From NCBI RefSeq assembly GCF_004193775.1, contig NC_041021.1, forward strand, positions 22,288,632 through 22,352,631: DNA of 64,000 bases, written 5' to 3'. Position numbers and translations under genes: made by a program. The DNA comes from Glycine soja. Its lineage: Eukaryota; Streptophyta; Magnoliopsida; Fabales; Fabaceae. The notes below the pieces were generated by a model. That model saw only the letters and a list, made by a program, of their open reading frames with translations. It was not told where the DNA came from and ran no database searches. This document shows, one piece after another, positions 1-10,022 of the stretch (position 1 is its first letter; each line of letters opens with the position of its first letter).

Positions 1-486
1 AAAGGTTGGAGCTTTGATGGAGCTTCAATGGTGGAGGAGAAAGGAAGAAAAAAGCAACATGAGGGAGAGGGAAAAGCTTCTGAACTTTTGGCTGAGTGAG
101 GAGAGAGAACGTGGCTTTTTAGTTTAAAAGGCTTCCTCTTTTTTTTTTTTTTTTTTTTAAAAGGGTATGCCACATGTCTCCTTTTGAGTGGAGCAAAAAG
201 GGCCCACTTTTTCTCTTGATGTGACTCATACTCAGTCACAAGAAGAGAAAAAAAATCTGACCTTTTGAAATGCTAAAATCTTGCCTCGGTTTGTGTGCCG
301 TTTCTCTAGTTCTAGTCCCTCGCGTTTCTCTGCACCCGTCGGGGCCCGTTTTCGAAAGTAAGCAATATATATATTAAAACGCTCAGAATGAAACCCCGAG
401 CGTGGTTTAGAGGTTGGTTTTGTTAAATTTTAAGCTGCACGCAAAACGATAATTTTTAGACTAATTAATTGAGAATTAACCTATAA
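1..486 (-). repeat. Left half of an old LTR (fragment L), split by element A
   Basis: No coding capacity is visible. The stretch is purine-rich at its start, has a T/A run near 140-160 and then AT-rich DNA up to the ctatc target site of element A. It appears to continue after A at 18349-18520, where the sequence ends in ggatgtcaca. Read on the minus strand that is TGTGACATCC, a start common in plant gypsy LTRs. The pairing of the two halves rests on element A having a perfect target duplication between them. The assignment as an LTR rests on that terminus alone. Confidence 0.4.
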
Positions 487-491
487 CTATC
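487..491. other. Target site duplication of element A (left copy, ctatc)
   Basis: The five bases ctatc lie directly before the LTR start TGTCGCAACC. The identical five bases follow the right LTR at 18344-18348. A 5-bp duplication is what gypsy integrases produce, so it fixes both ends of the insertion. Confidence 0.93.
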
Positions 492-2161
492 TGTCGCAAC
501 CTACCCTTCGGCGGGAGGGCGACGCGTGACTCGCGGGATGCGTGTTCCACGAAAGGAATACGCGCGGAGTCGCCACCAACGTTTATTTGAGGAAAACGTC
601 GGAAAAACCGGAAAAGACGCGATCTACGAACTTTTAAGTGAAAGGTTCGGGAGTTGTATTTACGCACGGGGAAGGTATTAGCACCCCACACGTCCGCCCC
701 AAGGGACGGCAGCCTTTAATCGAATGTGCAAACATGACTTTGATTTTTTATGTTCCCTTTTTATGTCTCTATATCCTTTATACCCTTTTTATATTTTCTC
801 TTTTTGTGGTCGACAAGGGTGTTTCCCTTTGCTCCTACGTATTCCTCAATTTGGGATGAGAAAATCAGACCTACGTAGTTCTTTTTTATCAAGTGATTCT
901 TTTTTACTTTAAGAGGTGATCATTTTAAGGCGTTGGACCTTAAAAATGATCCATTTTACTTAGTGAGAAAATGAAATGACAAACTTCAAAAGCCTATTTT
1001 TATGGACGAGCTTGACTAGGCGAATTGATTTTAGCCTTTAGTTTCACTTTAGTTATTAATCAATTCGATTAAGAATGAGAAATCCCAAAGAGAAAACGTC
1101 CGATTGATTTTCCGCTTTATTTTACTAAAAGATGTCTTTTTGATTATTATATTATTTTTTACCTCTTTTTGATTTCCAACGTGGTTACGGCACGACCGAA
1201 CGGTCGGAATTTATTTTAACCGAAGTTAATGGATAATACAATTCAAACGTTCGGTGGAAATTTATTTTATTTTTAAGTTAAGCGAGAAATGACTTAAGTA
1301 AAATGGCTTAAGCACGTCAACAGGGGGTATAAAAAGTAAACAAAACGAGAATAAAAATGCACGAAACACAATGTGGACCACTACGGGTACATAGAATGAA
1401 TCGAAAAGCTTGGTTCGAGGTACTTACCCGTTGAAGATCGAAGAACGATGAAGAACGAATGAAGAACGTCGAAGAACGGTTGAAACCTTTGCGAAATTCT
1501 TCACGGAAAACGTTACGGAAACGTTTCGGAAGCGCCTCGGCTTAGATTTTCTTCACGGAAACGATTTTTCCAAGCAAATTCGAAAGAGAGAGAAGTGCCA
1601 AAGGGGCTGAACCCTTTTCTTCTTCACTTCCTCCCCTATTTATAGCAAAATAGGGGAGGTGGTTGCCGCCCAGCTCGCCCAGGCGAGCTCAGCTCGCCCA
1701 GGCGAGCCAGGTTGCTTCCTCCAGAAGCAACAGCCTTCTGGAGGAATATTCTGGAGGGCCCAAGTGGGCCTGGGTGCTATTTGCACCCCCATTTTTACTA
1801 AGTACACCCCCCTCTGCTGTTTTTTGGTGATTCTTTTTTCGTAAAGTTACGAAAACTTACGAATTTCGTAACGATACTTGTTTTCTTTCCGTAATGTTAC
1901 GGAACCTTGCGGATTACATAATCATCCCCCTTTTGACTTATGGAATGTTACGGAACCTCACTTAATTATGCAACGATGCTTCCGTTTGATTTCCGGTGTG
2001 TCACGGAAACTTACGGATTGTGCATCAATATTTTTTTGGTTTTTCGGCATGTCCTGGAATTTCACAAATTGCCTAATGATGGATGCCAAGCACCTCACAA
2101 GGACCAAAGAAAGGTCGCATGTCATCAAGCAAAGGTCCCCGGACGAAATTAGGGTATGACA
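492..2161 (-). repeat. 3' LTR of element A
   Basis: It runs from TGTCGCAACC to gggtatgaca, about 1.67 kb, and is nearly identical to 16694-18343. The main differences are an 18-bp duplication of the GCTCGCC...GGCGAGC palindrome around 1673-1707, which the other LTR has once, and a handful of transitions. It contains repeated hairpin modules such as 918-951 (arms around the loop CGTTGGA) and a TATA box on the minus strand. Short open frames inside it have homologues in every LTR of this family and are not taken as genes. Confidence 0.92.
1636..1646 (-). promoter_or_regulatory. LTR TATA box (minus strand)
   Basis: Read on the minus strand this is GCTATAAATAG followed by GGG, a strong plant TATA box. 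The same motif lies in the other LTR of A (near 17837-17847), and similar boxes occur in the LTRs of C (near 36187, 44150) and, in opposite orientation, in J at 29449. Its strand agrees with the orientation shown by the primer site. Confidence 0.7.
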
Positions 2162-2175
2162 GTTGCCCCTCTTTA
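2162..2175 (-). other. Polypurine tract of element A
   Basis: On the minus strand the bases directly before the 3' LTR read AAAGAGGGGCAAC, a purine-rich tract next to TGTCATACCC. It is the expected plus-strand primer site for reverse transcription and confirms minus orientation. Element C has the equivalent AAAGAAGGGAACC at 36689-36702. Confidence 0.75.
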
Positions 2176-2279
2176 CTTGTCTTTTATTGGAGATAAAAGG
2201 AAAGTAAAGATAAGACACTAATTTCGTTCCTCTCGATTTGACGAGAGTCGCGGGTGACCATAAAATCTCCACATGCAAA

Positions 2280-2640
2280 TGACTTGTTGTTCCCAGAATT
2301 TCACAAATTGCCTAATGATGGATGTCAAGCACCTCACAAGGACCAAAGAATGGTCGCATGTCATCAAGCAAAGGTCCCCGGACGAAAATCAGTGTATGAC
2401 ACTAATTTCGCTCCTCTCGGTTGACGAGAGTCGCGGGTGACCATGACTTGTCGCTCCTAGAATTTCACAAATTGCCTAATGATGGATGCCAAGCACCTCA
2501 CAAGGACCAAAGAATGGTCGCATGTCATCAAGCAAAGGTCCCCGGACGAAAATCAGTGTATGACACTAATTTCGCTCCTCTCGGTTGACGAGAGTCGCGG
2601 GTGACCATGAAATTTCCGCATGTAAATGACTTGTTGTTCC
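2280..2640 (-). repeat. Repeated copies of the LTR-terminal segment inside the internal region
   Basis: A block that makes up the end of the LTR (from cacaaattgcctaatgatgg to the ccccggacgaaa stretch, about 2062-2150) recurs at about 2298 and 2467, together with the short leader containing tcgcgggtgacca. The LTR terminus has therefore been duplicated into the adjacent internal sequence, with spacings of about 236 and 169 bases. No coding capacity is seen. Confidence 0.7.
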
Positions 2641-2739
2641 CGGAGGAACAAAAGGTGCAGAAGACTGTGTCAGCCTCTGCATGCTATCAAGCGTTCTGTC
2701 TTACAGATAGCAAAAGAATGTTTATACGGATAACCACTC

Positions 2740-3808
2740 GGGTATTTCCGCGTATCATCGGGCCCGCCGCCTCTGGATGATACAAGGGTGCAGAATGACC
2801 AAACTTGGTCTCTGCTTGTCATCGGGCCCGCCGCCTCTGGATGACAAAAGGGTGCGGATAACCGTAAGGTATCTCCGCGTATCATCGGGCCCGCCGCCTC
2901 TGGATGATACAAGGGTGCAGAATGACCAAACTTGGTCTCTGCTTGTCATCGGGCCCGCCGCCTCTGGATGACAAAAGGGTGCGGATAACCGTAAGGTATC
3001 TCCGCGTATCATCGGGCCCGCCGCCTCTGGATGATACAAGGGTGCAGAATGACCAAACTTGGTCTCTGCTTGTCATCGGGCCCGCCGCCTCTGGATGACA
3101 AAAGGGTGCGGATAACCGTAAGGTATCTCCGCGTATCATCGGGCCCGCCGCCTTTGGATGATACAAGGGTGCAGAATGACCAAACTTGGTCTCTGCTTGT
3201 CATCGGGCCCGCCGCCTCTGGATGACAAAAGGGTGCGGATAACCGTAAGGTATCTCCGCGTATCATCGGGCCCGCCGCCTCTGGATGATACAAGGGTGCA
3301 GAATGACCAAACTTGGTCTCTGCTTGTCATCGGGCCCACCGCCTCTGGATGACAAAAGGGTGCGGATAACCGTAAGGTATCTCCGCGTATCATCGGGCCC
3401 GCCGCCTCTGGATGATACAAGGGTGCAGAATGACCAAACTTGGTCTCTGCTTGTCATCGGGCCCGCCGCCTCTGGATGACAAAAGGGTGCGAATAACCGT
3501 AAGGTATCTCCGCGTATCATCGGGCCCGCCGCCTCTGGATGATACAAGGGTGCAGAATGACCAAACTTGGTCTCTGCTTGTCATCGGGCCCGCCGCCTCT
3601 GGATGACAAAAGGGTGCGAATAACCGTAAGGTATCTCCGCGTATCATCGGGCCCGCCGCCTCTGGATGATACAAGGGTGCAGAATGACCAAACTTGGTCT
3701 CTGCTTGTCATCGGGCCCGCCGCCTCTGGATGACAAAAGGGTGCGGATAACCGTAAGGTATCTCCGCGTATCATCGGGCCCGCCGCCTCTGGATGATACA
3801 AGGGTGCA
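2740..3808 (-). repeat. 127-bp tandem array, four inverted repeats per unit
   Basis: About eight units with an exact 127-bp step (for example 2755, 2882, 3009, 3136, 3263, 3390, 3517). Each unit consists of four dyads: GTATCATC...GATGATAC and TTGTCATC...GATGACAA, both around the same 16-base GC-rich loop beginning gggcccgccg; GACCAA/TTGGTC nested within GCAGA/TCTGC; and GCGGATA-ACC with GGT-ATC-TCCGC. Long open frames on both strands repeat every 127 bp only because the unit length leaves them open across copies; they are not genes. Copies differ by rare single bases, so the array is recently homogenised. Confidence 0.93.
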
Positions 3809-4859
3809 CGTCACATGACCTCAGGGTCAGTATGACAAAGATTATGGGGCGGCCGACAAAAGCAAGGCTCTTGCTCCTATGTATCCTCCAATGAGGAATT
3901 CAGACCTACGTAGTTCTTGATAACTTGTGAGACTTGAAAAGTCTCCATCGGAAAATGCTGACCTCTCCGGAAAGGGAGCAGATGACCATATTGGTCTCTG
4001 CTCGTCAATCACACTTGGGGTCACTGAATGACGAGGTGCGGATAATCGTAAGGTGTCTCTGCGGGCTACCAGCTCTTGAGTCATGGCAACAAAAGGCGGT
4101 GTGGTCGACAAAAGCGAGGCTCTTGCTCCTACGTATCCTCCAATGAGGAACTCAGACCTACGTAGTTCTGGATAACTTGTGAGACTTGAAAAAGTCTCGG
4201 TGTTTTCTTTACTAAAATGCAAACATGCTTTAGCAAAGAGACAAACATTCCAACTGATTTAGAGCAGCATATGCTTTTTTTTTTTTTTTTTTTTGAGTGA
4301 AAAACAATGCGTCTACCGGGGAAGGAGAGTCTGCCGATGGGATCCCCCGTAACCATAAATGAGATTTTGGATGTTAGCATTTCGTTTCTAAATGACCATT
4401 TAGAGGAAACACCGGGTTCGACAAAAATAGAAGAAAATCACTCAAAGTGTATCAATCTTGCACAGGTAAGTGTTTCATCCTAATTCCGAACCATAGATAT
4501 GTCATGACTTGACTTTGCAAATTATTTCCTATCAAATCAAAAATTACATGCGTGATCATGGATCGATAGGGCTTCCCTTGGGAATGGGTTCTTTTGGTGG
4601 TTTTTTTTTTCGGCTTTTGTGTGTTTTTGGCTTTTGATTTTTTTTTTTGTTGGCTTTTTCCTTTTCTGTTTCTGTTTAGTGCGGGGCGAAAAAGTCGCTA
4701 GCGCACAAGATTTTGGTTGGTAATCAAAGGGAGAAGACCACTTTTAGGTCATGGTTTCCCTTCTTTTTCTTTTGTTCATTTGGTGACAATTCTTATTGTC
4801 CAGATATTGTCTGGTCCAAAGACCTCTCTGTACATTTCTCCTGGTTTCTTTGACCAGGA
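3809..4859 (-). other. Non-coding internal (3' UTR) region of element A
   Basis: This holds two further copies of the LTR-like module with an AGCAAG/CTTGCT hairpin and the TCCTACGTA/CCTACGTAG pair (near 3845-3930 and 4100-4170), a T run at 4274-4294, and sequence shared almost base for base with element C (about 38000-38560). No ORF with recognisable similarity was seen. Confidence 0.6.
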
Positions 4860-5095
4860 GCTTTCTTCTTTTTTACTTTCTCCCATTCTTTGGTTGGGAA
4901 TTTTCTTTCTTTTCTTTTTTCTTTCTCCCACTCTTTGATTGGGAATTTCCTTTCTTTTCTTTTTTGTCTTTCTCCCACTCTTTGATTGGGAATTTCCTTT
5001 CCTTCCTTTTTTGCTTTCTCTTTGATTGGGAATTTCCTTTCCTTCCTTTTTTGCTTTCTCTTTGATTGGAAATTTCCTTTCCTTCTTTTTTTTGC
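4860..5095. repeat. CT-rich tandem repeat around a TTTGATTGGGAATTTCC core
   Basis: Imperfect copies of a 40-55 bp unit with the core ctctttgattgggaatttcc, separated by T/C-rich spacers; the last three copies (about 4975-5095) have a 40-bp step. Element C has a diverged version at 38590-38740. Open frames here translate to Phe/Leu/Ser-rich low-complexity peptides and are not considered coding. Confidence 0.75.
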
Positions 5096-5649
5096 TTCCG
5101 AGGGTAAGGTTTATGGTGAGTCAGGATTTTGGCTCAAGGCTTGTAGAATGGCTAGACATGATACATGTCAGGGTTTGGTTTGGTTCAAGGATAAAAAGGG
5201 ATGCCCCACATTATTTCCATGACACAAATGCAAAAATGATGATTTGGAAACTTTATGCAAAACTGGTCATGCATGCACCTATGCGGACACTCAAGTGTCA
5301 AATTTTTATGGTCATGTGATGCTAGGGCTCAGGATTCATTTCCTCTATTTTAGTCAACCCAACGTTTCCAAAATATGTTCTTTTATCAATTTGTGCATTC
5401 ATCCGAGTCCATTTTGGGCGTCTGGGAAAATCTTCACAGCATTCACCCTTCAGGTGTATACACATTTTTTTCAAAAACTAGTTATGATCAGTGAATTTTT
5501 CCAAAGAAAAGTTGGAAGTCATCTCTTTTCAAAAGCATGTTGGTTTTTCAGCTTGACAACTTATTTTTCTTTTTTCTCCTTTTTTTTTTTTATCATTATC
5601 ATTTGTTTATTTCTTTTTCTTGTTTGTTTTTTTTTTTCTTTTTTTTTTT
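5096..5649. other. Spacer of element A absent from element C
   Basis: No recognisable gene. Homology with C stops near 5120 (at the gattttgg shared with 38766) and resumes near 9320. The stretch ends in long T runs (5575-5650). Open frames are Phe-rich and low complexity. Confidence 0.5.
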
Positions 5650-5995
5650 TCATGAGGTATTTTGCTACCTAAACATGTGCATATTTTTGTGAGGTATTTT
5701 TGCTATATACATGCATATCCAAGGTATCTTGCCACCTAAACATACACATATATGTTTTGTGAGGTATTTTTTTTGCTACATACACGCACATCTAAGGTAT
5801 CTCTCTACCTAAACATACAAATATATATTTTGTGAAGTATTTTTTGTTTACATACATGCATATCTAAGGTATCTTTCTACCTAAACATACATATATATAT
5901 TTTGTGAAGTATTTTTTTTGTTTACATACATGCATATCTAAGGTATTTTCACTACCTAAACATACATATATATATATTTTGTGAGGTATGACTAC
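5650..5995. repeat. AT-rich tandem repeat of about 70-80 bp
   Basis: Four to five imperfect copies, each with gaggtattttt...gctacataca...tctaaggtat...ctacctaaacatacatatat. Copies start near 5650, 5690, 5757, 5832 and 5907. No coding signal. Confidence 0.75.
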
Positions 5996-6059
5996 CTTCC
6001 GAGCTTGCGCTTGTTTTATTTAAATCCCCAGGATCATGAGCAACTAGGTGCGTCCTACT

Positions 6060-7040
6060 ATAAAAAGTGATCAAATAACAAGCATAGATTCAAAAGGTAC
6101 TAGGTTGCCTCCTAGCAGCGCTTCTTTAACGTCTTTAACTGGACACCTTATGACTTGTCGGTCACTGACCTAGTACTTTCCTTACCTTTGGCTTTGGACT
6201 TGGTTGCCTATTGGTCGGCCATGTGTCGTAGGCAATACTCAAACCTTTTTGTGGATGAGCAGAGGTGAACTCTAAAGGTGGTGGCGGTGCGTCTATTGCC
6301 CGCTACCGACCATCCCCAGGCTACTGTGGTGTTTCGCCCTGCGCCTGCCTGGAGACGCAGTACTTCTTGATGAAAGCTCGATTAGTAGGGGGCCTGATGC
6401 CCTTGCTGGAGGTGACAGGTACTCCGTAGAACTGACAGAGACCCGTAATTAGAGCTTGACAACTCCAAGACCCTGTTGGACTTCTTCGGGTCCACTGGGT
6501 GTCTTGCAGGCGCGATCCCTGCAAACAATAGATGAAATCAGAAATCAGTTGAGCGATGTGCATACTTACCTATGATGATGTGACCTTGTCGGGGGGGTAC
6601 GAGCACCCTGTAGGACTGATAGAGGCCCGTAACCAGAGCTGGAAACCCCAGGCCCCTGTTGGACTTTTCCGGGTCCACTGGGTGTCTCTTGGGTGCGATC
6701 CCTGCAAACAATAGATGGTATCAGAAATCAGTTGAACTATATGCATACTTACCCATGTCGGGACGACACAGACCAACTGATACTTTTGCAGGGGGAGATT
6801 GGCAATGCGGTCGCTGGGCAGAATGTTGCTAAGTAGCAATGTCATCTATATCTGTGTAAGAGTGGTCATGTTGGTGCGCATGATCCACACTCGTCTCTTT
6901 GCAGCGGCACGGGTGAAATCTTGCCCCGGTATGCATAGTAGCTGTGTGATAGCCTCCCTCCCTGGTTGTGCTCGCACAGTTGGCCCTCCTCCAATATCAG
7001 GGGGTGGCCCAGGAACCGTTAAAAGGAAACTACTGGCCCC
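6060..7040 (-). pseudogene. Remnant of a plant-transposon-protein / Athila-type env-like ORF
   Basis: Minus-strand frames contain stretches recognisable from the family usually annotated as putative plant transposon protein and found near env-like ORFs of Athila-type elements: an upstream part with QLLCIPGQDFTRAAAKRRV and IMRTNMTTLTQ, a middle MTLLLSNILPSDRIANLPLQ, and a downstream part with ALITGLCQFYGVPV and IRPPTNRAFIKKYC. The reading frame is broken repeatedly by stops and frameshifts. A 183-bp piece carrying the ISDTIYCLQGS / TQWTRKSPTG region is tandemly duplicated (about 6519-6701 and 6702-6884). It is embedded in an element whose other coding parts are Ogre-like, so it may have been acquired. 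There is no intact product. Family assignment is from pattern memory and is moderate. Confidence 0.55.
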
Positions 7041-7119
7041 TTAACCGGAAGTGCAAGTCTCGGTTAAGCATTTAAGGGCAGAGGACCTTAAATTCTTTTA
7101 AGGTGTGGATGTCGAGCAC

Positions 7120-9182
7120 ACTGAAAATGAGGACGCGTAGTCCTCTAAAGGCGAGGGCGTGTAGCCCTCTGAAGTTCAGGACGTGTCGCCTTTCGAAGGC
7201 GAGGGAGTGTAGTCCTATGATGGCAAGGACGTGCAATCCTCTGAAGGTGAGGGCATGCCCCCCTTTGAAAATGGGGAACATGTAGTCCTCTGATGGCGAG
7301 GACGTGTAGTCCTCTAAAGGTGAGGACGTGTAGTCCTCTGAAGGTGAGGGCATGTAGCCCTACAAAGGTGAAGGCACATGACCCTTTGACGGCGAGGACG
7401 TGTAGTCCTCTGAAGTTGAAGGTACATGACCCTTTGAAGGCGAGGACGTGTAGTCCTCTGAAGGTGAAGGTAACTAGTACCCAAGGTGAGGGCGTGTAGC
7501 CCTCTCAAGGCGAGGACTTATAGTCCTCTGGAGGTGAGGGCGTGCAGCCCTCTGGTGGTGAGGACGTGTAGTCCTCTCAAGGCGAGGACGTGTAGTCCTC
7601 TGACGGTGAGGGTAACTAGTACCCAAGGTGAGGGTGTGTAGCCCTCTCAAGGCGAGGACATGTAGTCCTCTGGAGGTAAGGGCGTGCAGCCCTCTGATGG
7701 TGAGGACGTGTAGTCCTCTCAAGGCGAGGACGTGTAGTCCTCTCAAGGCGAGGACGTGTAGTCCTCTCAACGGTGAGGGTAACTAGTACCCAAGGTGAGG
7801 GCGTGTAGCCCTCTCAAGGCGAGGACATGTAGTCCTCTGGAGGTAAGGGCGTGCAGCCCTCTGATGGTGAGGACGTGTAGTCCTCTCAAGGCGAGGACGT
7901 GTAGTCCTCTCAACGGTGAGGGTAACTAGTACCCAAGGTGAGGGCGTGTAGCCCTCTCAAGGCGAGGACATGTAGTCCTCTGGAGGTGAGGGCGTGCAGC
8001 CCTCTGATGGTGAGGACGTGTAGTCCTCTCAACGGTGAGGGTAACTAGTACCCAAGGTGAGGGCGTGTAACCCTCTCAAGGCGAGGACATGTGGTCCTCT
8101 GAAGGTGAGGGCGTGCAGCCCTCTGTTGGCGAGGATGTGTAGTCCTCTAAAAGCGAGGACGTGTAGTCCTCTCAACGGTGAGGGTAACTAGTACCCAAGG
8201 TGAGGGCGTGTAGCCCTCTCAAGGCGAGGACATGTGGTCCTCTGAAGGTGAGGGCGTGCAGCCCTCTGTTGGCGAGGATGTGTAGTCCTCTAAAAGCGAG
8301 GACGTGTAATCCTCTGAACGGTGAGGGTAACTAGTACCCAAGGTGAGGGCGTGTAGCCCTCTCAAGGCGAGGACATGTGGTCCTCTGAAGGTGAGGGCGT
8401 GCAGCCCTCTGTTGGTGAGGATGTGTAGTCCTCTAAAAGCGAGGACGTGTAGTCCTCTCAACGGTGAGGGTAACTAGTACCCAAGGTGAGGGCGGGTAGT
8501 CCTCTCAAGGCGAGGACGTGCAATCCTCTGGAGGTGAGGGCGTGCAGCCCTCTGGTGGTGAGGACGTGTAGTCCTCTCAAGGCGAGGACGTGTAGTCCTC
8601 TGACGGTGAGGGTAACTAGTACCCAAGGTGAGGGCGTGTAGCCCTCTCAAGGCGAGGACATGTAGTCCTCTGGAGGTAAGGGCGTGCAGCCCTCTGATGG
8701 TGATGACGTGTAGTCCTCTCAAGGCGAGGACGTGTAGTCCTCTCAACGGTGAGGGTAACTAGTACCCAAGGTGAGGGCGTGTAGCCCTCTCAAGGCGAGG
8801 ACATGTAGTCCTCTGGAGGTAAGGGCGTGCAGCCCTCTGATGGTGAGGACGTGTAGTCCTCTCAAGGCGAGGACGTGTAGTCCTCTCAACGGTGAGGGTA
8901 ACTAGTACCCAAGGTGAGGGCGTGTAGCCCTCTCAAGGTGAGGACATGTAGTCCTCTAAAGGTGAGGGCGTGCAGCCCTCTGATGGTGAGGACGTGTAGT
9001 CCTCTCAAGGCGAGGACGTGTAGTCCTCTCAATGGTGAGGGTAACTAGTACCCAAGGTGAGGGCGTGTAGCCCTCTCAAGGCGAGGACATGTTGTCCTCT
9101 AGAGGTGAGGGCGTGCAGCCCTCTCAAGGCGAGGACATGAGGTCCTCTGATGGCGAGGACATGTAGTCCTCTCAAGGTGATA
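7120..9182. repeat. 24-bp hairpin minisatellite with a roughly 143-bp higher-order repeat
   Basis: About 80 monomers of about 24 bp. Three stem types alternate: GAGGAC/GTCCTC and GAGGGC/GCCCTC around a 5-base loop (gtgta, atgta or gtgca), and GGGTA/TACCC around actag. The third type marks a higher-order unit: its position recurs at 7471, 7613, 7780, 7923, 8042, 8185, 8328, 8471, 8613, 8756, 8899 and 9042, mostly 142-143 bases apart, with one unit a monomer longer and one a monomer shorter. Open frames across it (Arg/Leu/His-rich) are products of the periodicity. Element C lacks this array. Confidence 0.93.
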
Positions 9183-10017
9183 GGTACAAGTACCCAAGGG
9201 TCCACCCTTATGAGAAAGCAAGAGATCGACTCATCGAGAGGGCTGGTCATCCCAAATCCACAAGATTTGGACATTAGATGTAGGAAATCTATGCAGTTAA
9301 CATGATTTTTAGGGATGCAGATGCATGCAACCTTTGTCGTGAAACTTGGTAAATGCGGACTTCATATGAAACAATGCAATGTAATGGAAAGTTGTACAAT
9401 GTTCATGACATTCTTTCCCTATTTTGTGATTTTGATTTTGATTTAATTTTTTTGGAAAACACAGATTGACTGTCCTTTTGAAAGAGGTGATAATTCATGC
9501 AACCTCATCCTATCTTTTTGCAAATCTCTCCGGGAACTCCCTCAGAGTGTATGTTCTTTTTTATTTAGTCACTTGACCATTTTGGAGTGACGGAAATGGA
9601 GTCGTTTGATGTTTAATCAATCCATTGAAATCCTAGGGTTTGTCCCCCTTTTTTTTGTTAAAAACATCGATGGGTGAGAACTTTTGATCGGCCCCTATGT
9701 TCACTTGAGGCTCATGCACGGTGCCCCTCATTGCCCCAGTGTAAGGCTTTGAGGTACCAATCGTTGTCTTTCGTCATGACCTTGTAGCTGGGAACCTATT
9801 GAGTGAGAACTTCTAATCTGCCCCTAGGTTCGTTTGAGGTTTATGCATGGGGCCTTTCATTGCCCCAGTGTAGGGCTTAGAGGTACCAATTGTTGTTTTG
9901 TTTTCACAACCTCGTAGTGAGGAAGAATGAAAGACGCAATTGATTCTTGCAAAAAGAATTTTCCAAGGACGAGAAATAGTTGAAGGATTTTTCAGCTGAT
10001 GGATTAAGTCAAATGAC
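9183..10017 (-). other. Internal spacer of element A conserved in C and partly in G
   Basis: Non-coding. From about 9320 it matches 38775-39340 of element C closely, and the part with the paired tgcccca...gtgtaaggcttgaggtacc modules (about 9690-9960) matches 57605-57790 of element G. Nothing recognisable as protein was seen on either strand. Confidence 0.6.
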
Positions 10018-10022
10018 TCCTA

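Noticed and set aside
476..912. ORFs at LTR starts (476-691 minus, 638-859 plus) and their copies at 16654-17114, 34903-35202 and 42984-43292
   Set aside because: They recur in every LTR of the family with frame-disrupting differences and lack family similarity. They are LTR sequence.
2670..3801. Overlapping 64- and 94-residue ORFs repeated every 127 bp on both strands
   Set aside because: They are translations of the tandem unit in frames that stay open across copies. There is no start context, no conservation pattern of a protein, and the unit is explained by inverted repeats.
2740..3808. CRISPR-like array
   Set aside because: Units are identical throughout with no variable spacers, the context is a plant retrotransposon, and there are no cas genes.
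6519..6752. Two 51-base GT...AG introns (GTAAGTATGC ... TTTGCAG) in the env-like remnant
   Set aside because: The family protein reads through this stretch (SMHIVQLISDTIYCLQG), so it is coding sequence that happens to look like an intron; 51 bases is also short for a plant intron.
7072..9274. Arg/Leu/His-rich ORFs across the minisatellite
   Set aside because: A 24-bp period is a multiple of three, so frames stay open by repetition. Composition follows the repeat.
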